The notes under the pieces: generated by a model
The model's database searches: none
The model's input: the letters and a program-made list of their open reading frames with translations, nothing else
Told to the model about the DNA's origin: nothing
Source: Streptomyces griseoluteus
GTDB lineage: Bacteria; Actinomycetota; Actinomycetes; Streptomycetales; Streptomycetaceae
DNA: 63,960 bases
Reading direction: 5' to 3'
NCBI GenBank assembly: GCA_000717735.1
Contig: JOBE01000045.1
Span: 1 to 63,960 of the forward strand
Part shown: positions 24,712 to 34,790 of the stretch, piece by piece
Layout of the letters: the number at the start of each line of letters is the position of its first letter
Numbering within the stretch: the first letter of the stretch is position 1
Position numbers and translations under genes: made by a program

Positions 24712-25488
24712 CTATGCGCGGGTGAGCCAGTCCCCGAGCCGGGTGAGCAGCTCCCCGTCCGCCGCGTTCTCTGCGTGCCCCATGCCCCGCTCCACCCACA
24801 GTTCGGCTTCTCCGGCCCCGGCCAGCGTCCGCGGGTGGTCGAGCGGGAAGTACGGGTCCCGGTCGCCGTGCACGATGAGCAGCGGGGTCGGCGCGATGAG
24901 CGGCACCGCCTCCACCGGAGAGAGGGGTACCGGGTCCCAGGCGCGCCGGTCGATCCGGGTCCGCAGCCCGTACCGCCCGACGAGGCGGCCCGCCGGACGG
25001 GTGACCACCCAGTGGAGGCGGCGCATCGGGGCCGTACCCCGGTAGTACCAGCGGGCGGGTGCGGAGACGGCGGCCACCGCGTCGGCGCGTCCGGCCGTCT
25101 CCCGGTCGAGGGCCGCGTGGCGCAGGACCACGGAGCCGCCCATGGAGAAGCCGACCGTCGCCACGCGCGCGTGGCCGAGCTCACGGGCCCAGCGGACGGC
25201 GGCGGACAGGTCGAGGACCTCCCGGTCCCCGACGGTGGAGCGGCCGCCGGAGCCGCCGTGGCCGCGGAAGGAGAAGGTGACGACGGCCGCGCCCCGCTCG
25301 GCGAAGGCGCGGGCGGCGCGCCGGACGGCGGGCCGGTCGGCCGACCCGGTGAACCCGTGGGCGACGACGACGGCCGTATCGGTGACACTTGCGGTGGAGG
25401 GTTCGTAAACCGCCTCGATCCGGACACCGTCATCCGTACGCAACATGACCCGGCGGGATCCGGAAGTGATCAGGGAGACATCCACCAT
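24712..25488 (-). CDS. alpha/beta hydrolase
   Basis: The 258-residue enzyme has the oxyanion segment VVVAHGFTGSADRPAV, the nucleophile elbow GFSMGG (Ser), the acid in VHGDRDPYFPLDH and the catalytic His in ERGMGHAENAAD. It is therefore a complete alpha/beta-hydrolase triad. FRGHGGSGG after strand 4 is common in esterases and acylhydrolases of this type. The substrate is unknown. ATG 25488 is preceded by GGAGGAGG. It is the first gene of an operon with the MoaD/ThiS protein and the membrane protein. Confidence 0.88.
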   Translation of the reverse strand: MVDVSLITSGSRRVMLRTDDGVRIEAVYEPSTASVTDTAVVVAHGFTGSADRPAVRRAARAFAERGAAVVTFSFRGHGGSGGRSTVGDREVLDLSAAVRWARELGHARVATVGFSMGGSVVLRHAALDRETAGRADAVAAVSAPARWYYRGTAPMRRLHWVVTRPAGRLVGRYGLRTRIDRRAWDPVPLSPVEAVPLIAPTPLLIVHGDRDPYFPLDHPRTLAGAGEAELWVERGMGHAENAADGELLTRLGDWLTRA

Positions 25489-25688
25489 GTGAAATCGACC
25501 TCCTCCCTCTGAACTCATGTGGGCTATTCTGCTGGGCAGAGGATCCGGGCGACGCAGCCCCCGGGTCCTTTTGCGTTTTCCGACCGTTGTTACGGACGGA
25601 TGAACAAAAGCTCTCATGGCGCGAGAGAGCGCAGTGATCTGTACGAAGCAGTGCACGTCCTCGCAGGGACCGAGGAGGAACCGACGTG

Positions 25689-25745
25689 ATGAGCGAGCGT
25701 ACGAAGCACGACCGAGCGACGACCGAAGTAGGTGCGGCGCGATGA
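25689..25745 (+). CDS. 18-aa upstream ORF coupled to glnR
   Basis: ATG 25689 follows GAGGAGGAA and opens 18 codons ([18 protein letters not shown]). Its TGA overlaps the glnR ATG as ATGA. The ribosome site here is much better than any directly before glnR, so glnR translation may depend on this ORF. A frame reading straight through glnR from 25616 also exists, so the small ORF could instead be coincidental leader sequence. Confidence 0.5.
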   Translation: MSERTKHDRATTEVGAAR

Positions 25746-26551
25746 GCTCTCTGCTGCTCCTCACCAACGCACTCCAGCCGTCGACCGAGGTGCTTCCCGC
25801 ACTCGGCCTGCTGCTGCACAACGTCCGGGTCGCCCCGGCCGAGGGCCCCGCCCTCGTGGACACCCCCGGCGCGGACGTCATCCTCGTCGACGGCCGGCGC
25901 GACCTCCCTCAGGTGCGCTCGCTCTGTCAGCTGCTTCGGTCCACGGGGCCCGGCTGTCCGCTGGTCCTCGTCGTCACCGAGGGCGGCCTCGCGGCCGTCA
26001 CCGCCGACTGGGGCATCGACGACGTCCTCCTCGACACCGCGGGCCCGGCCGAGGTCGAGGCCCGCCTCCGGCTCGCGATGGGCCGGCAGCAGATCGTCGC
26101 CGACGACTCCCCGATGGAGATCCGCAACGGCGACCTGTCGGTCGACGAGGCGACGTACAGCGCGAAGCTCAAGGGCCGGGTCCTGGACCTGACCTTCAAG
26201 GAGTTCGAGCTGCTCAAGTACCTGGCGCAGCACCCGGGCCGGGTCTTCACGCGTGCCCAGCTCCTCCAGGAGGTCTGGGGGTACGACTACTTCGGCGGCA
26301 CCCGTACGGTCGACGTCCACGTGCGGCGGCTGCGGGCCAAGCTGGGCCCGGAGCACGAGTCGCTCATCGGCACCGTCCGTAACGTCGGCTACCGCTTCGT
26401 CACCCCGGAGAAGGTCGAGCGGGCCGCGGAGGAGGCCCGTGCCAAGGAAGAGGCCAGGACGAACGCCCGCGTCAAGGACGCCACGGGGGATGTCACCCCC
26501 GCGGAGGACAGGAACGTGGCGGACGCCACAGTGCGACCTGCCGGTAGGTAG
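25742..26551 (+). CDS. glnR: GlnR, global nitrogen regulator (OmpR family)
   Basis: This 269-residue protein agrees nearly residue for residue with S. coelicolor GlnR (SCO4159) through its first 240 residues. GlnR activates or represses glutamine synthetase, ammonium uptake and nitrate assimilation genes under nitrogen limitation. The atypical receiver spans about 1-120 with Asp50 conserved. GlnR works as an orphan dimer without a kinase. The winged helix spans about 140-230 ([20 protein letters not shown], then [16 protein letters not shown]). The tail is acidic and variable. No kinase gene is adjacent. Confidence 0.97.
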   Translation: MSSLLLLTNALQPSTEVLPALGLLLHNVRVAPAEGPALVDTPGADVILVDGRRDLPQVRSLCQLLRSTGPGCPLVLVVTEGGLAAVTADWGIDDVLLDTAGPAEVEARLRLAMGRQQIVADDSPMEIRNGDLSVDEATYSAKLKGRVLDLTFKEFELLKYLAQHPGRVFTRAQLLQEVWGYDYFGGTRTVDVHVRRLRAKLGPEHESLIGTVRNVGYRFVTPEKVERAAEEARAKEEARTNARVKDATGDVTPAEDRNVADATVRPAGR

Positions 26552-26575
26552 GTCACCCCGCGTAGACTGCCGCGC

Positions 26576-27601
26576 GTGGCCAAGGTGACGCGGGATGACG
26601 TAGCTCGACTGGCAGGTACTTCGACCGCGGTCGTGAGCTACGTCATCAACAACGGACCCAGGCCGGTCGCCCCGGCCACGCGCGAGCGTGTCCTCGCCGC
26701 CATCAAGGAGCTGGGCTACCGCCCCGACCGGGTGGCCCAGGCCATGGCGTCCCGGCGCACGGACCTCATAGGCATGATCGTCCCGGATGCGCGGCAGCCG
26801 TTCTTCGCGGAGATGGCCCACGCCGTCGAGCAGGCCGCCGCCGAGCGCGGGAAGATGGTCCTCGTCGGCAACTCCGACTACCGGACCGAGCGCGAGGTCC
26901 ACTACCTGCGCGCCTTCCTCGGCATGCGGGTCTCCGGACTGATCCTGGTCAGCCAGGGCATGAGCGAGCAGGCCGCGAGCGAGATCGAGGCCTGGGACGC
27001 GCGCGTGGTGCTGCTGCACGAGCGGCCCGAGGCGATCGACGACGTGGCCGTCGTGACCGACGACATCGGTGGCGCCCAGCTCGCCACCCGTCACCTCCTG
27101 GAGCACGGCCACCCGTACGTGGCGTGCCTCGGCGGCGTCCCGAACACCCCGGCCGTCGGCGACCCCGTCGCCGACCACGAGGAGGGCTGGCGTCGGGCCA
27201 TGCTGGAGGCGGGCCTCTCGATCGAGGGCCGGCTCTTCCAGGCTCCGTACAACCGCTACGACGCCTACCAGGTGGCCCTGAAGCTGCTCTCCGGCCCGGA
27301 CAGGCCGCCGGCCATCTTCTGCTCCACCGACGACCAGGCCTTCGGCGTGCTCCGGGCCGCCCGCGAGCTGCGCATCGAGGTGCCCACGGAGCTGGCGGTC
27401 GCGGGCTTCGACGACGTGAAGGAGGCGGCGCTCACCGACCCGCCGCTGACCACGATCTCCTCGGACCGCCCGGCGATGGCCCGGGCGGCGGTGGACCTCG
27501 TCCTGGACGACTCGCTCCGGGTGGCGGGCTCGCGCCGCGAGCGCGTGAAGCTCTTCCCTTCGGCCCTGGTCGTCCGCCGCTCCTGCGGCTGCGGCAAGTA
27601 G
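26576..27601 (+). CDS. LacI-family transcriptional regulator
   Basis: The 341-residue regulator has a LacI helix-turn-helix at the start ([20 protein letters not shown]) with the hinge helix near residues 50-58. A periplasmic-binding-protein-like sugar domain follows to about residue 330 ([20 protein letters not shown]). It ends CGCG with a Cys pair. The GTG start at 26576 lies 25 bp after the glnR stop, so the two may be cotranscribed. No sugar transporter is near, so the ligand and targets are unknown. Confidence 0.92.
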   Translation: MAKVTRDDVARLAGTSTAVVSYVINNGPRPVAPATRERVLAAIKELGYRPDRVAQAMASRRTDLIGMIVPDARQPFFAEMAHAVEQAAAERGKMVLVGNSDYRTEREVHYLRAFLGMRVSGLILVSQGMSEQAASEIEAWDARVVLLHERPEAIDDVAVVTDDIGGAQLATRHLLEHGHPYVACLGGVPNTPAVGDPVADHEEGWRRAMLEAGLSIEGRLFQAPYNRYDAYQVALKLLSGPDRPPAIFCSTDDQAFGVLRAARELRIEVPTELAVAGFDDVKEAALTDPPLTTISSDRPAMARAAVDLVLDDSLRVAGSRRERVKLFPSALVVRRSCGCGK

Positions 27602-27709
27602 GCACCCACACGACGGCACCCCGGTCCTTATATGGGGCATACGGGGTTCTGTCGGGCTTCTCAGCCGGTCCTCAGACGGCTCTCATGTACGGCTCCGAGA
27701 GTCATAGCC

Positions 27710-28810
27710 ATGACGGACTTCCAGGAGCAGCAGCCGCGCCAGCCCTACTACCCGCCGCAACCGCCGAGGCCGCCGTACGACCCGAACCGTTCGTACGACC
27801 CCGCGCAGCCGGTCGTCACCGAGCCGGGGACGACGGTCTGGCCGTCCGGCGGGCACGTGCCGCCGCCCGTGGACCCGCCCCTCGTCGCCACCGTCCCCGC
27901 CCCCGCGCCCGCCCCCCGGCGCCGCGCCAGGCGTAGTGTCGGTCTCATGGCGGCCGTGGCCATCGCGGCCGCGGCGGTCGGCGGCGGCGCGGCGACGCTG
28001 GTACAGCAGCTCACCGCCGACACCCCCGCCGTCGCCTCCTCCTCCGTGAGCGGCACCAACGTCTCCGCCAGCAGCACGGGCACGGTCGCCGGCGTCGCCG
28101 AGGCCGTCTCCCCCTCCATCGTCGAGATCTCCGCCGCCTCGAACGCGGGCAAGTCCACCGGCTCGGGCGTGATCATCACCTCCGACGGCGAGATCGTCAC
28201 CAACAACCACGTGATCTCCGGCGCCTCCGAGATCACCGTGCGGCTCAGCGACGGCAAGAGCTACCAGGCCGAGGTCGTCGGCACCGACCCCGACAAGGAC
28301 CTGGCCCTCATCAAGCTGAAGGGCGCCTCAGGGCTCGAGGCGGCCACGCTCGGCGACTCCTCCAAGGTCCGGGTCGGCGACCAGGTCGTGGCGATCGGCT
28401 CCCCCGAGGGCCTGACCGGCACCGTCACCAGCGGCATCGTCTCCGCGCTCGACCGGGACGTGACGGTCGCGAAGGACGACGACGGCAGTGGCAGCGGGCA
28501 GCGGGAACAGCAGCAGTACGACCCCCGGCAGGGCTGGCCGTTCGAGTTCGGCGGACAGCAGTTCAACGGCGACACCGGCTCGTCGAAGACGACGTACAAG
28601 GCGATCCAGACCGACGCCTCGCTCAATCCGGGGAATTCCGGCGGCGCGCTGATCAATATGGACGGCGAGATCATCGGAATCAATTCGGCCATGTATTCGC
28701 CCAGTTCTTCGAACGGCTCCACGGCCGGAAGCGTGGGCCTCGGATTCGCGATCCCGGTCGACACCCTGAAGGCCGACCTGGACAGCCTCCGCGCGGGCGG
28801 CGACAACTGA
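27710..28810 (+). CDS. HtrA/DegP-like serine protease, membrane anchored
   Basis: The 366-residue protein has a Pro/Tyr/Gln-rich cytoplasmic arm of about 75 residues, one membrane helix ([20 protein letters not shown]) and an exported trypsin-like domain. The catalytic residues are His in VTNNHVISG, Asp in [11 protein letters not shown] and Ser in [11 protein letters not shown]. No PDZ domain follows; the protein ends about 60 residues after the serine, so it is a short S1C type. It probably degrades or senses misfolded exported proteins. The following two-component genes start 33 bp later. Confidence 0.92.
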   Translation: MTDFQEQQPRQPYYPPQPPRPPYDPNRSYDPAQPVVTEPGTTVWPSGGHVPPPVDPPLVATVPAPAPAPRRRARRSVGLMAAVAIAAAAVGGGAATLVQQLTADTPAVASSSVSGTNVSASSTGTVAGVAEAVSPSIVEISAASNAGKSTGSGVIITSDGEIVTNNHVISGASEITVRLSDGKSYQAEVVGTDPDKDLALIKLKGASGLEAATLGDSSKVRVGDQVVAIGSPEGLTGTVTSGIVSALDRDVTVAKDDDGSGSGQREQQQYDPRQGWPFEFGGQQFNGDTGSSKTTYKAIQTDASLNPGNSGGALINMDGEIIGINSAMYSPSSSNGSTAGSVGLGFAIPVDTLKADLDSLRAGGDN

Positions 28811-28842
28811 CCGGCGCCGGGGCGGCATGCGACGCTGAGGCC

Positions 28843-29571
28843 ATGACGGGACAGCAGAACGAAGCCGAGCGCATCCTCATCGTCGACGACGAGCCCGCCG
28901 TCCGTGAGGCCCTGCGCCGCAGCCTCGCCTTCGAGGGGTACGGGACGCAGGACGCCGTCGACGGCCTCGACGCGCTCTCCCGGATGGAGTCGTACGCCCC
29001 CGATCTCGTCGTCCTGGACGTCCAGATGCCCCGCATGGACGGGCTGACGGCCGCCCGCCGGATCAGGGCCTCCGGATCCACCGTGCCGATCCTGATGCTC
29101 ACCGCCCGCGACACCGTCGGCGACCGGGTCACCGGGCTCGACGCGGGCGCCGACGACTATCTGGTGAAGCCCTTCGAGCTGGACGAGCTGTTCGCCCGCA
29201 TCAGGGCCCTGCTCCGGCGCAGCTCGTACGCCTCCGCCACGGCGGCCGCCCCGGCCGACACCGACGTGCTCGCCTTCGAGGACCTGCGGATGGACCTGGC
29301 CACCCGCGAGGTGACCCGCGGCGGGCGGACGGTGGAGCTGACGCGGACGGAGTTCACCCTCCTGGAGATGTTCCTGGCGCACCCGCGGCAGGTCCTCACC
29401 CGGGAGCAGATCCTCAAGGCCGTGTGGGGCTTCGACTTCGAGCCCAGTTCGAACTCCCTGGACGTGTACGTGATGTACCTGCGGCGCAAGACGGAGGCCG
29501 GGGGCGAGCCGCGCCTCGTGCACACGGTGCGGGGCGTGGGCTACGCGCTGCGCGGAGGAGGCGGGGAGTGA
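28843..29571 (+). CDS. OmpR-family response regulator (MprA-like)
   Basis: The 242-residue regulator has a receiver domain ([14 protein letters not shown]; phosphorylated Asp in [12 protein letters not shown]; Lys in [10 protein letters not shown]) and a winged helix at about 145-235. It is the partner of the kinase that overlaps its end by four bases. In actinobacteria this arrangement behind an HtrA protease resembles MprAB/PepD, the envelope-stress circuit, so control of the protease gene is a reasonable inference. Confidence 0.92.
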   Translation: MTGQQNEAERILIVDDEPAVREALRRSLAFEGYGTQDAVDGLDALSRMESYAPDLVVLDVQMPRMDGLTAARRIRASGSTVPILMLTARDTVGDRVTGLDAGADDYLVKPFELDELFARIRALLRRSSYASATAAAPADTDVLAFEDLRMDLATREVTRGGRTVELTRTEFTLLEMFLAHPRQVLTREQILKAVWGFDFEPSSNSLDVYVMYLRRKTEAGGEPRLVHTVRGVGYALRGGGGE

Positions 29572-30959
29572 GCAGTCCGCTGGCCTGGTTCCGCTCACGG
29601 CCCCTGCGCTCACGGCTCGCGCTGCTCACCGCCTTCGCGGTGGCCGTCGCCGTCGCGGCCGCGTCGCTCGCCTGCTGGTTCGTGACCCGCGAACAGCTGG
29701 AGACCGAGATGGACTCCTCGCTGCGCAGCACCCGGCTCGACGCGAACGGGGTGCAGAGCCTGCTCGCCCTCTGCCGCCAGGGCAGTACACCGCCTCCGGT
29801 GGCGGGCTCGTACACCGTGCAGGTGATCCTCGCCAACGGCAGCGTCTGCACCTCGGGCAAGGCCGCCATCCCGGCGGGCGAGGGCGACCTCGCGGTGGCG
29901 CGGGGGCAGCTGGAGTACGCCCTGCACACCGTGAAGGACGACAGCGGGCGGGAGATGCGGGTCTACACCTACCCGCAGGACGGCCCGATCGGGCTCGCCG
30001 TCTCCGTCGCCCGGCCGCTCGACGAGATCGGCAACTCGATGTCCACACTGCGCTGGGTGCTGCTCCTGGTCTCCGGGATCGGCGTCGTCGGCGCGGGCGC
30101 GGCAGGCCTGTGGGTCGCACGGACCGGCCTGGAACCGGTGAACCGGCTGACCGGAGCCGTCGAACACGTCGCCGCGACCGAGGACCTGACCGTCCGCATC
30201 CCGGTGGAGGGCGAGGACGAGATCGCCCGCCTCTCCCGGTCCTTCAACGCGATGACCGCGGCGCTCGCGACCTCCCGGGACCGGCAGGCGCAGCTCATCG
30301 CGGACGCGGGCCACGAGCTCCGCACGCCGCTCACCTCCCTCCGTACGAACGTCGAACTCCTCGCGCGCAGCGAGGAGACGGGCCGGGCGATCCCGCCGGA
30401 GGACCGGCGGGCCCTGATGGCCTCGGTGAAGGCGCAGATGACGGAGCTGGCCGCACTGATCGGCGACCTCCAGGAACTGGCCCGCCCGGAAGCGGCGGCA
30501 CCCGGCCCCCTCGAAGTGGTCCCGCTGCACACGATCCTGCGGGCGGCCCTGGACCGGGCGCGGCTGCGCGGCCCCGAGCTGACCTTCGTCACGGACCTGG
30601 CGCCCTGGTACGTACGGGCGGAACCGGCGGCCCTGGAGCGGGCCCTGATGAACGTCCTGGACAACGCGGTGAAGTTCTCGCCGCCCCGGGGCACGGTCGA
30701 GGTGATCCTGATGCGCGGCGAACTGACCGTCCGCGACCAGGGTCCCGGCATCGCCCCGGACGAGCTTCCGCACGTCTTCGACCGCTTCTGGCGCTCCCCT
30801 TCGGCCCGCAGCCTCCCGGGCTCGGGCCTGGGCCTGTCGATCGTGGCCCGTACGGTCCACCACGCGGGCGGCACGGTCGCCCTCACGCCGGCGGAGGGCG
30901 GCGGGACGGTGGCGACGGTACGGCTGCCGGGGGCGCCGACGCCGCCGCCGGAGGTGTGA
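29568..30959 (+). CDS. sensor histidine kinase (MprB-like)
   Basis: The 463-residue kinase starts at GTG 29568, overlapping the regulator's stop. TM1 lies at about 15-40, an extracellular sensor of about 110 residues follows, and TM2 is at about 157-180. Next come a HAMP domain, the HisKA box [19 protein letters not shown] with the phospho-His, and an ATPase domain with N box ([10 protein letters not shown]), G1 (DQGPGI) and G2 (GSGLGLSI). All key residues are present. The sensor contains Cys residues in LALCRQG and SVCTSGK that could form a disulfide. Confidence 0.93.
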   Translation: MSSPLAWFRSRPLRSRLALLTAFAVAVAVAAASLACWFVTREQLETEMDSSLRSTRLDANGVQSLLALCRQGSTPPPVAGSYTVQVILANGSVCTSGKAAIPAGEGDLAVARGQLEYALHTVKDDSGREMRVYTYPQDGPIGLAVSVARPLDEIGNSMSTLRWVLLLVSGIGVVGAGAAGLWVARTGLEPVNRLTGAVEHVAATEDLTVRIPVEGEDEIARLSRSFNAMTAALATSRDRQAQLIADAGHELRTPLTSLRTNVELLARSEETGRAIPPEDRRALMASVKAQMTELAALIGDLQELARPEAAAPGPLEVVPLHTILRAALDRARLRGPELTFVTDLAPWYVRAEPAALERALMNVLDNAVKFSPPRGTVEVILMRGELTVRDQGPGIAPDELPHVFDRFWRSPSARSLPGSGLGLSIVARTVHHAGGTVALTPAEGGGTVATVRLPGAPTPPPEV

Positions 30960-31019
30960 CACCCGGGCGGGACCGTAAACCGCTCGTTGATCGGACGCCG
31001 TCCGGGGCAGAGTGGCGCC

Positions 31020-31820
31020 ATGGACGGCGGACGTGGACTGGCCCCCGACGGAACGATCCTGCGCGAAGGCGCCCTGGAGCGCGTGCCCCCGGCGTTCGCG
31101 CCGGTCGTCGAGGCGGCGCGGGCCCGGATCTCCGGCACGTTCGGCCCGGACCGGCTGCACAGCGCCTACCTGTACGGCAGTCTTCCCCGCGGCACCGCGA
31201 TCCCGGGCGTCTCCGACCTCGACCTCGAACTGGCCCTGCACGGCGAACCCACGGCGGCCGACCAGGCGGACGCCCGCTCCCTGGAAGCCGCGCTCGACCG
31301 GGACTTCCCCGTGATCGACGGCGTCGGCATCGTGCTCTCCCACACCCGGACGGTGCTCAGCGAAGCCGAACGCCACGACGGGGGCTTCTTCATCGCCTGC
31401 CTCTGCACCCCGCTCCTGGGGCCCGACCTCGCCGACGGGCTGCCCCGGTACCGCCCCACCTCGCTCCTGGCCCGCGAGACGAACGGCGACCTCGGCCGGC
31501 TCATCCCCGGCTGGCGCACCCGCGCCGCCGAGGGCACCGACCCGCACGTCCTCGGGCGGCGGGTCGGCCGGCGGCTCGTCCGTACCGGCTTCACCCTCGT
31601 CATGCCCCGGTGGGACGGCTGGACCAGCGACCTCGACCGGCAGGCCGCCGTCTTCGGCCGCTTCTACCCGGAGCGCGCCGGGCAGATGCGGCTCGCCGTG
31701 ACGACGGGCCGCTCGGCCGCGCCCGACCCGGCGGTCCTCGGGACGCTCATCGACGACCTGGCGCCCTGGCTGGCGGCCGAGTACACCTCCGTACACGGCG
31801 AGAAGGCCCACAGGCCCTAG
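31020..31820 (+). CDS. nucleotidyltransferase-fold protein
   Basis: The 266-residue protein has the MNT/pol-beta signature LYGSLPRGTAIPGVSDLDLE: a GS motif followed ten residues on by DLDLE, which binds magnesium and nucleotide. The remainder resembles aminoglycoside-adenylyltransferase-like or KNTase helical domains without a specific match. It could modify a small molecule or a protein. ATG 31020 is chosen over the ORF start 33 bases upstream because the family fold begins soon after it. It is convergent with the PLC-like gene, overlapping by four bases. Confidence 0.8.
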   Translation: MDGGRGLAPDGTILREGALERVPPAFAPVVEAARARISGTFGPDRLHSAYLYGSLPRGTAIPGVSDLDLELALHGEPTAADQADARSLEAALDRDFPVIDGVGIVLSHTRTVLSEAERHDGGFFIACLCTPLLGPDLADGLPRYRPTSLLARETNGDLGRLIPGWRTRAAEGTDPHVLGRRVGRRLVRTGFTLVMPRWDGWTSDLDRQAAVFGRFYPERAGQMRLAVTTGRSAAPDPAVLGTLIDDLAPWLAAEYTSVHGEKAHRP

Positions 31821-32671
31821 TTGTGCCGGAGCAGGGCTTCCACGAGTCCCGCGCGGGTGTTCGGGTAGTCCATGGGGACGATCCCGAGCCCCGTACGGCC
31901 GGACATCGCGGCGCCGTCGAGGAAGCTGTGGACGCGCGGGTTCAGCCGGTCGGAGTTCCAGCGGGGCGGCAGGTAGGCGGAGGTGCTGGTGAAGTTCACG
32001 TAGAGGCGGCCGGGCTGTTCGACGGCCGCGCGGAAGTGGGCCTCGATCTTCGGGTACTTGGCGTCGGGCAGCGCGTTCCAGTCGTCCTGGACGGCGAAGA
32101 GGGAGCCGTCCCCCCACCTCACCCCCGGCAGCCCGCCGTTGTCGGCGAGCAGGACGACCCGGCCGCGGGCCTCGCCGAGGACCGGCAGCCCGGAGCCGAT
32201 GCGGAAGAGGGAGCGCCAGCCCCGCCCGTCGAGGTAGTCGTCGAACACCGCGCGGAAGGTGGCGTCGGACTCCTCGGAGTACTCCTGCCTGACCCGCATG
32301 AGGACGGTCTCGGAGGGGTGCGCGGCGAGGAAGTCGCGGCAGGCGACGAGGACGTCCCCGAACATCATGTTCTGGTAGGAGGGGCCGTGGTGGATGGCGA
32401 AGGACCCGCCGGTCACCCGGCACCGGATGTCCAGGAAGCGGATGCCGCTGTCCAGCTGCTGGGCGATGGTGGTGTTCTGGCACTCGGACCAGAGGCCGCC
32501 GAAGCGGGCGCCCGAGTCATGGGTGCCGGGGATGGTGAGCTGCCGCAGGGCCGTCCCGTCGCCGTGCGCGGCCATCCAGGCGCGTACGTCCACGGCGGAG
32601 GCGGCGGGCGCCCCGAGCATCACTCCGGCCCCGGCGGCGAGGGCCCCCACGAGAAAGCGTCGTCGCTCCAT
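31817..32671 (-). CDS. secreted phosphatidylinositol-specific phospholipase C-like protein
   Basis: The 284-residue protein begins MERRRFLVGALAAGAGVML, a twin-arginine-like signal, with cleavage after ASA near residue 26. The PI-PLC X domain has both catalytic histidines: TIPGTHDSG and FAIHHGPSYQN. The body (DIRCRVTGGSF, then ETVLMRVRQEY) follows bacterial PI-PLC, which cleaves phosphatidylinositol or glycosyl-PI. Length is normal for the single-domain enzyme. It stands alone. Confidence 0.9.
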   Translation of the reverse strand: MERRRFLVGALAAGAGVMLGAPAASAVDVRAWMAAHGDGTALRQLTIPGTHDSGARFGGLWSECQNTTIAQQLDSGIRFLDIRCRVTGGSFAIHHGPSYQNMMFGDVLVACRDFLAAHPSETVLMRVRQEYSEESDATFRAVFDDYLDGRGWRSLFRIGSGLPVLGEARGRVVLLADNGGLPGVRWGDGSLFAVQDDWNALPDAKYPKIEAHFRAAVEQPGRLYVNFTSTSAYLPPRWNSDRLNPRVHSFLDGAAMSGRTGLGIVPMDYPNTRAGLVEALLRHN

Positions 32672-32807
32672 GCCCGGATGATGGCAGGGTCACGACAAAC
32701 ACACCAGAGGTCTTCCGGACGTACGCGAAAGGGGCGGCGGCCCGTCGGAACGGTCCGCCGCCCCCTCACTCAGGGGCCCCGGAAGGGCTACTCAGTTCTG
32801 CGTACGG

Positions 32808-34637
32808 CTACTTGATGACCGTGATGCGGTCCGTCGCCGGCGGGGCCAGCGGCGCGGCGGCCGAGGAGTGGGCCGTCAGGTAGGCGGTGAACATGTCCAG
32901 GTCGGACGCGCCGACCAGCTTGTTCTTGTGCTCCTTCAGGACGGCGAAGCCGTCGCCGCCACCGGCCAGGAACTCGTTCATCGCGACCCGGTAGGTCTTG
33001 GCCGGGTCGATCGCCTCACCGTTGAGCCGCACCGAGCCGACCAGGATCCGGTCGGCACCGGTCTTCGTCATGTCCAGGGTGTAGGTGAAGTTCTTCGACA
33101 CCTGGAGGATCTTCGGGGCACCCAGGTTGGCGCCGCTGACCTGCTGCTGGAGCGTGGTGACGAGCTGGGCGCCGGTCAGGTCGACCGCCGTCATCATGTT
33201 GGTGAACGGCTGGACGGTGTACGCCTCGCCGTAGGTCACGACCCCGTCGCCCTCGGCGCCGGACGCCTTGCGGGTCAGCGGCGCGCGGACGCCGCCCGGG
33301 TTCATCAGGGCGAGCTGCGCGCCGCCCTTGTCGGCCGGGGCCATGCCCTCCAGCTGCGCGTCCGCGATCAGGTTGCCCATCGGCTTCTCGTACACCCCCG
33401 CGTCGAGGGGGTTGTCGATGTCGGCGGAGATGTGGCCGACGGGACGGCCGGCGATCGGCGCGGCCAGGTCCTTCCAGCGCTTGATCAGCTTGCTCATGTC
33501 GTCGGCCGGGGCCACGGTACGGGTGACGACGTGGTTCGCGGAGGCGACGGCGGTGCGGACGATGTCCTTCGTACGACGGTCGTAGGTGAGCGTCGTGTCG
33601 GTGTAGAGCCTGCCGAAGGAGGCCGCCGAGGTGACCGTGCGCGGCTTGCCCGCCGGGTCCGCGATGGTGCACGCGTACGCCTGGTGGGTGTGGCCGGTGA
33701 CCAGGGCGTCGACCTGCGGGCTGACGTTCTTGGCGATGTCGACGATCGGGCCGGAGATGCCGTTGCCGGGACCGGGGCTGTCACAGTCGTAGTTGTACGC
33801 GCCCGAGGCCGGCAGGCCGCCCTCGTGGAGCAGGGCGACGATCGACTTCACACCCTTGCGCTCGAGCACCTTGGCGTACTTGTTGATCGTCTCGATCTCG
33901 TCGCCGAACTTCAGGCCCTTGATGCCCTCGGCCGACACGATGTCGGCGGTGCCCTCGAGGGTGACGCCGATGAAGCCGATCCTGACGCCGTCCTTCTCCC
34001 AGACGAAGTACGGGTCGAGCAGCGGCTTGCCGCTCTTCTCGTCCGTCACGTTGGCCGCGAGGTAGGGGAAGTCCGCCCCCTCGAAGGTCTTGCCCTTCTC
34101 GAAGCAGCCCTCGGTCGGGTGACAGCCGCCGTTCTGTATCCGGGCCAGCTCGCGCGCGCCCTCGTCGAACTCGTGGTTGCCGACCGAGCTCACGTCGAGC
34201 TTCAGCTTGTTCAGCGCCTCGATGGTCGGCTCGTCGTGGAACAGCCCGGAGACCAGCGGCGAGGCACCGATCATGTCGCCCGCGGCGGCGGTGACGGAGT
34301 AGCGGTTGCCCTCGCGGGCCTGCCGCAGGTGCGTGGCGAGGTACTCGACGCCGCCGACGTCATTGATGGTCTCGGGAGTGCCGTCCTCCTTGAGGCGGGT
34401 GAGCCGGCCCGAAGAGCCGGTCGGCGGCTCCAGGTTGCCGTGCAGGTCGTTGAACGACAGCAGCTGGACGTCGACCATCCGGCCCCATCCCTTGCCGTTC
34501 CCGTACCCGGCGGCGAACTCGTCCCCGGACGCCCCGGCCGACGGCATCGTGGCGACGAGCGCCCCGACCGTCGCAAGCCCCGCCCCGGTGGCGAGAATCC
34601 GCCGCACGGTCTTGTTCTTCCTCGATGCCACTGCCAT
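32808..34637 (-). CDS. secreted 5'-nucleotidase / UDP-sugar hydrolase family
   Basis: ATG 34637, five bases after GGGAG, opens 609 residues with a signal peptide (about 1-37). The metallophosphatase domain shows FNDLHGNLEPP, AAGDMIGASP, VGNHEFDEGA and TGHTHQAYAC, which supply the two-metal site. The 5'-nucleotidase C-terminal substrate domain spans about 385-600 (GDGVVTYGEAYTVQPF, then GGGDGFAVL). It releases phosphate and nucleosides from extracellular nucleotides and fits the nearby phosphate-uptake island. I did not find a PHO box before it. Confidence 0.93.
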   Translation of the reverse strand: MAVASRKNKTVRRILATGAGLATVGALVATMPSAGASGDEFAAGYGNGKGWGRMVDVQLLSFNDLHGNLEPPTGSSGRLTRLKEDGTPETINDVGGVEYLATHLRQAREGNRYSVTAAAGDMIGASPLVSGLFHDEPTIEALNKLKLDVSSVGNHEFDEGARELARIQNGGCHPTEGCFEKGKTFEGADFPYLAANVTDEKSGKPLLDPYFVWEKDGVRIGFIGVTLEGTADIVSAEGIKGLKFGDEIETINKYAKVLERKGVKSIVALLHEGGLPASGAYNYDCDSPGPGNGISGPIVDIAKNVSPQVDALVTGHTHQAYACTIADPAGKPRTVTSAASFGRLYTDTTLTYDRRTKDIVRTAVASANHVVTRTVAPADDMSKLIKRWKDLAAPIAGRPVGHISADIDNPLDAGVYEKPMGNLIADAQLEGMAPADKGGAQLALMNPGGVRAPLTRKASGAEGDGVVTYGEAYTVQPFTNMMTAVDLTGAQLVTTLQQQVSGANLGAPKILQVSKNFTYTLDMTKTGADRILVGSVRLNGEAIDPAKTYRVAMNEFLAGGGDGFAVLKEHKNKLVGASDLDMFTAYLTAHSSAAAPLAPPATDRITVIK

Positions 34638-34790
34638 GTCTCCCACTCGTCCCCTTGCCCCGTTTCGTCGGGCCTTGGTCTGCTCCCCGTTGCGCGTGCA
34701 GCCTAGAGTCAACGCGCGTAGCGCAACAGGGGGTGGCTGGTTACAAGACAGTTGCCGCTGGCTGACGAAGTGTCGCCGTAGGCTCGTGCC

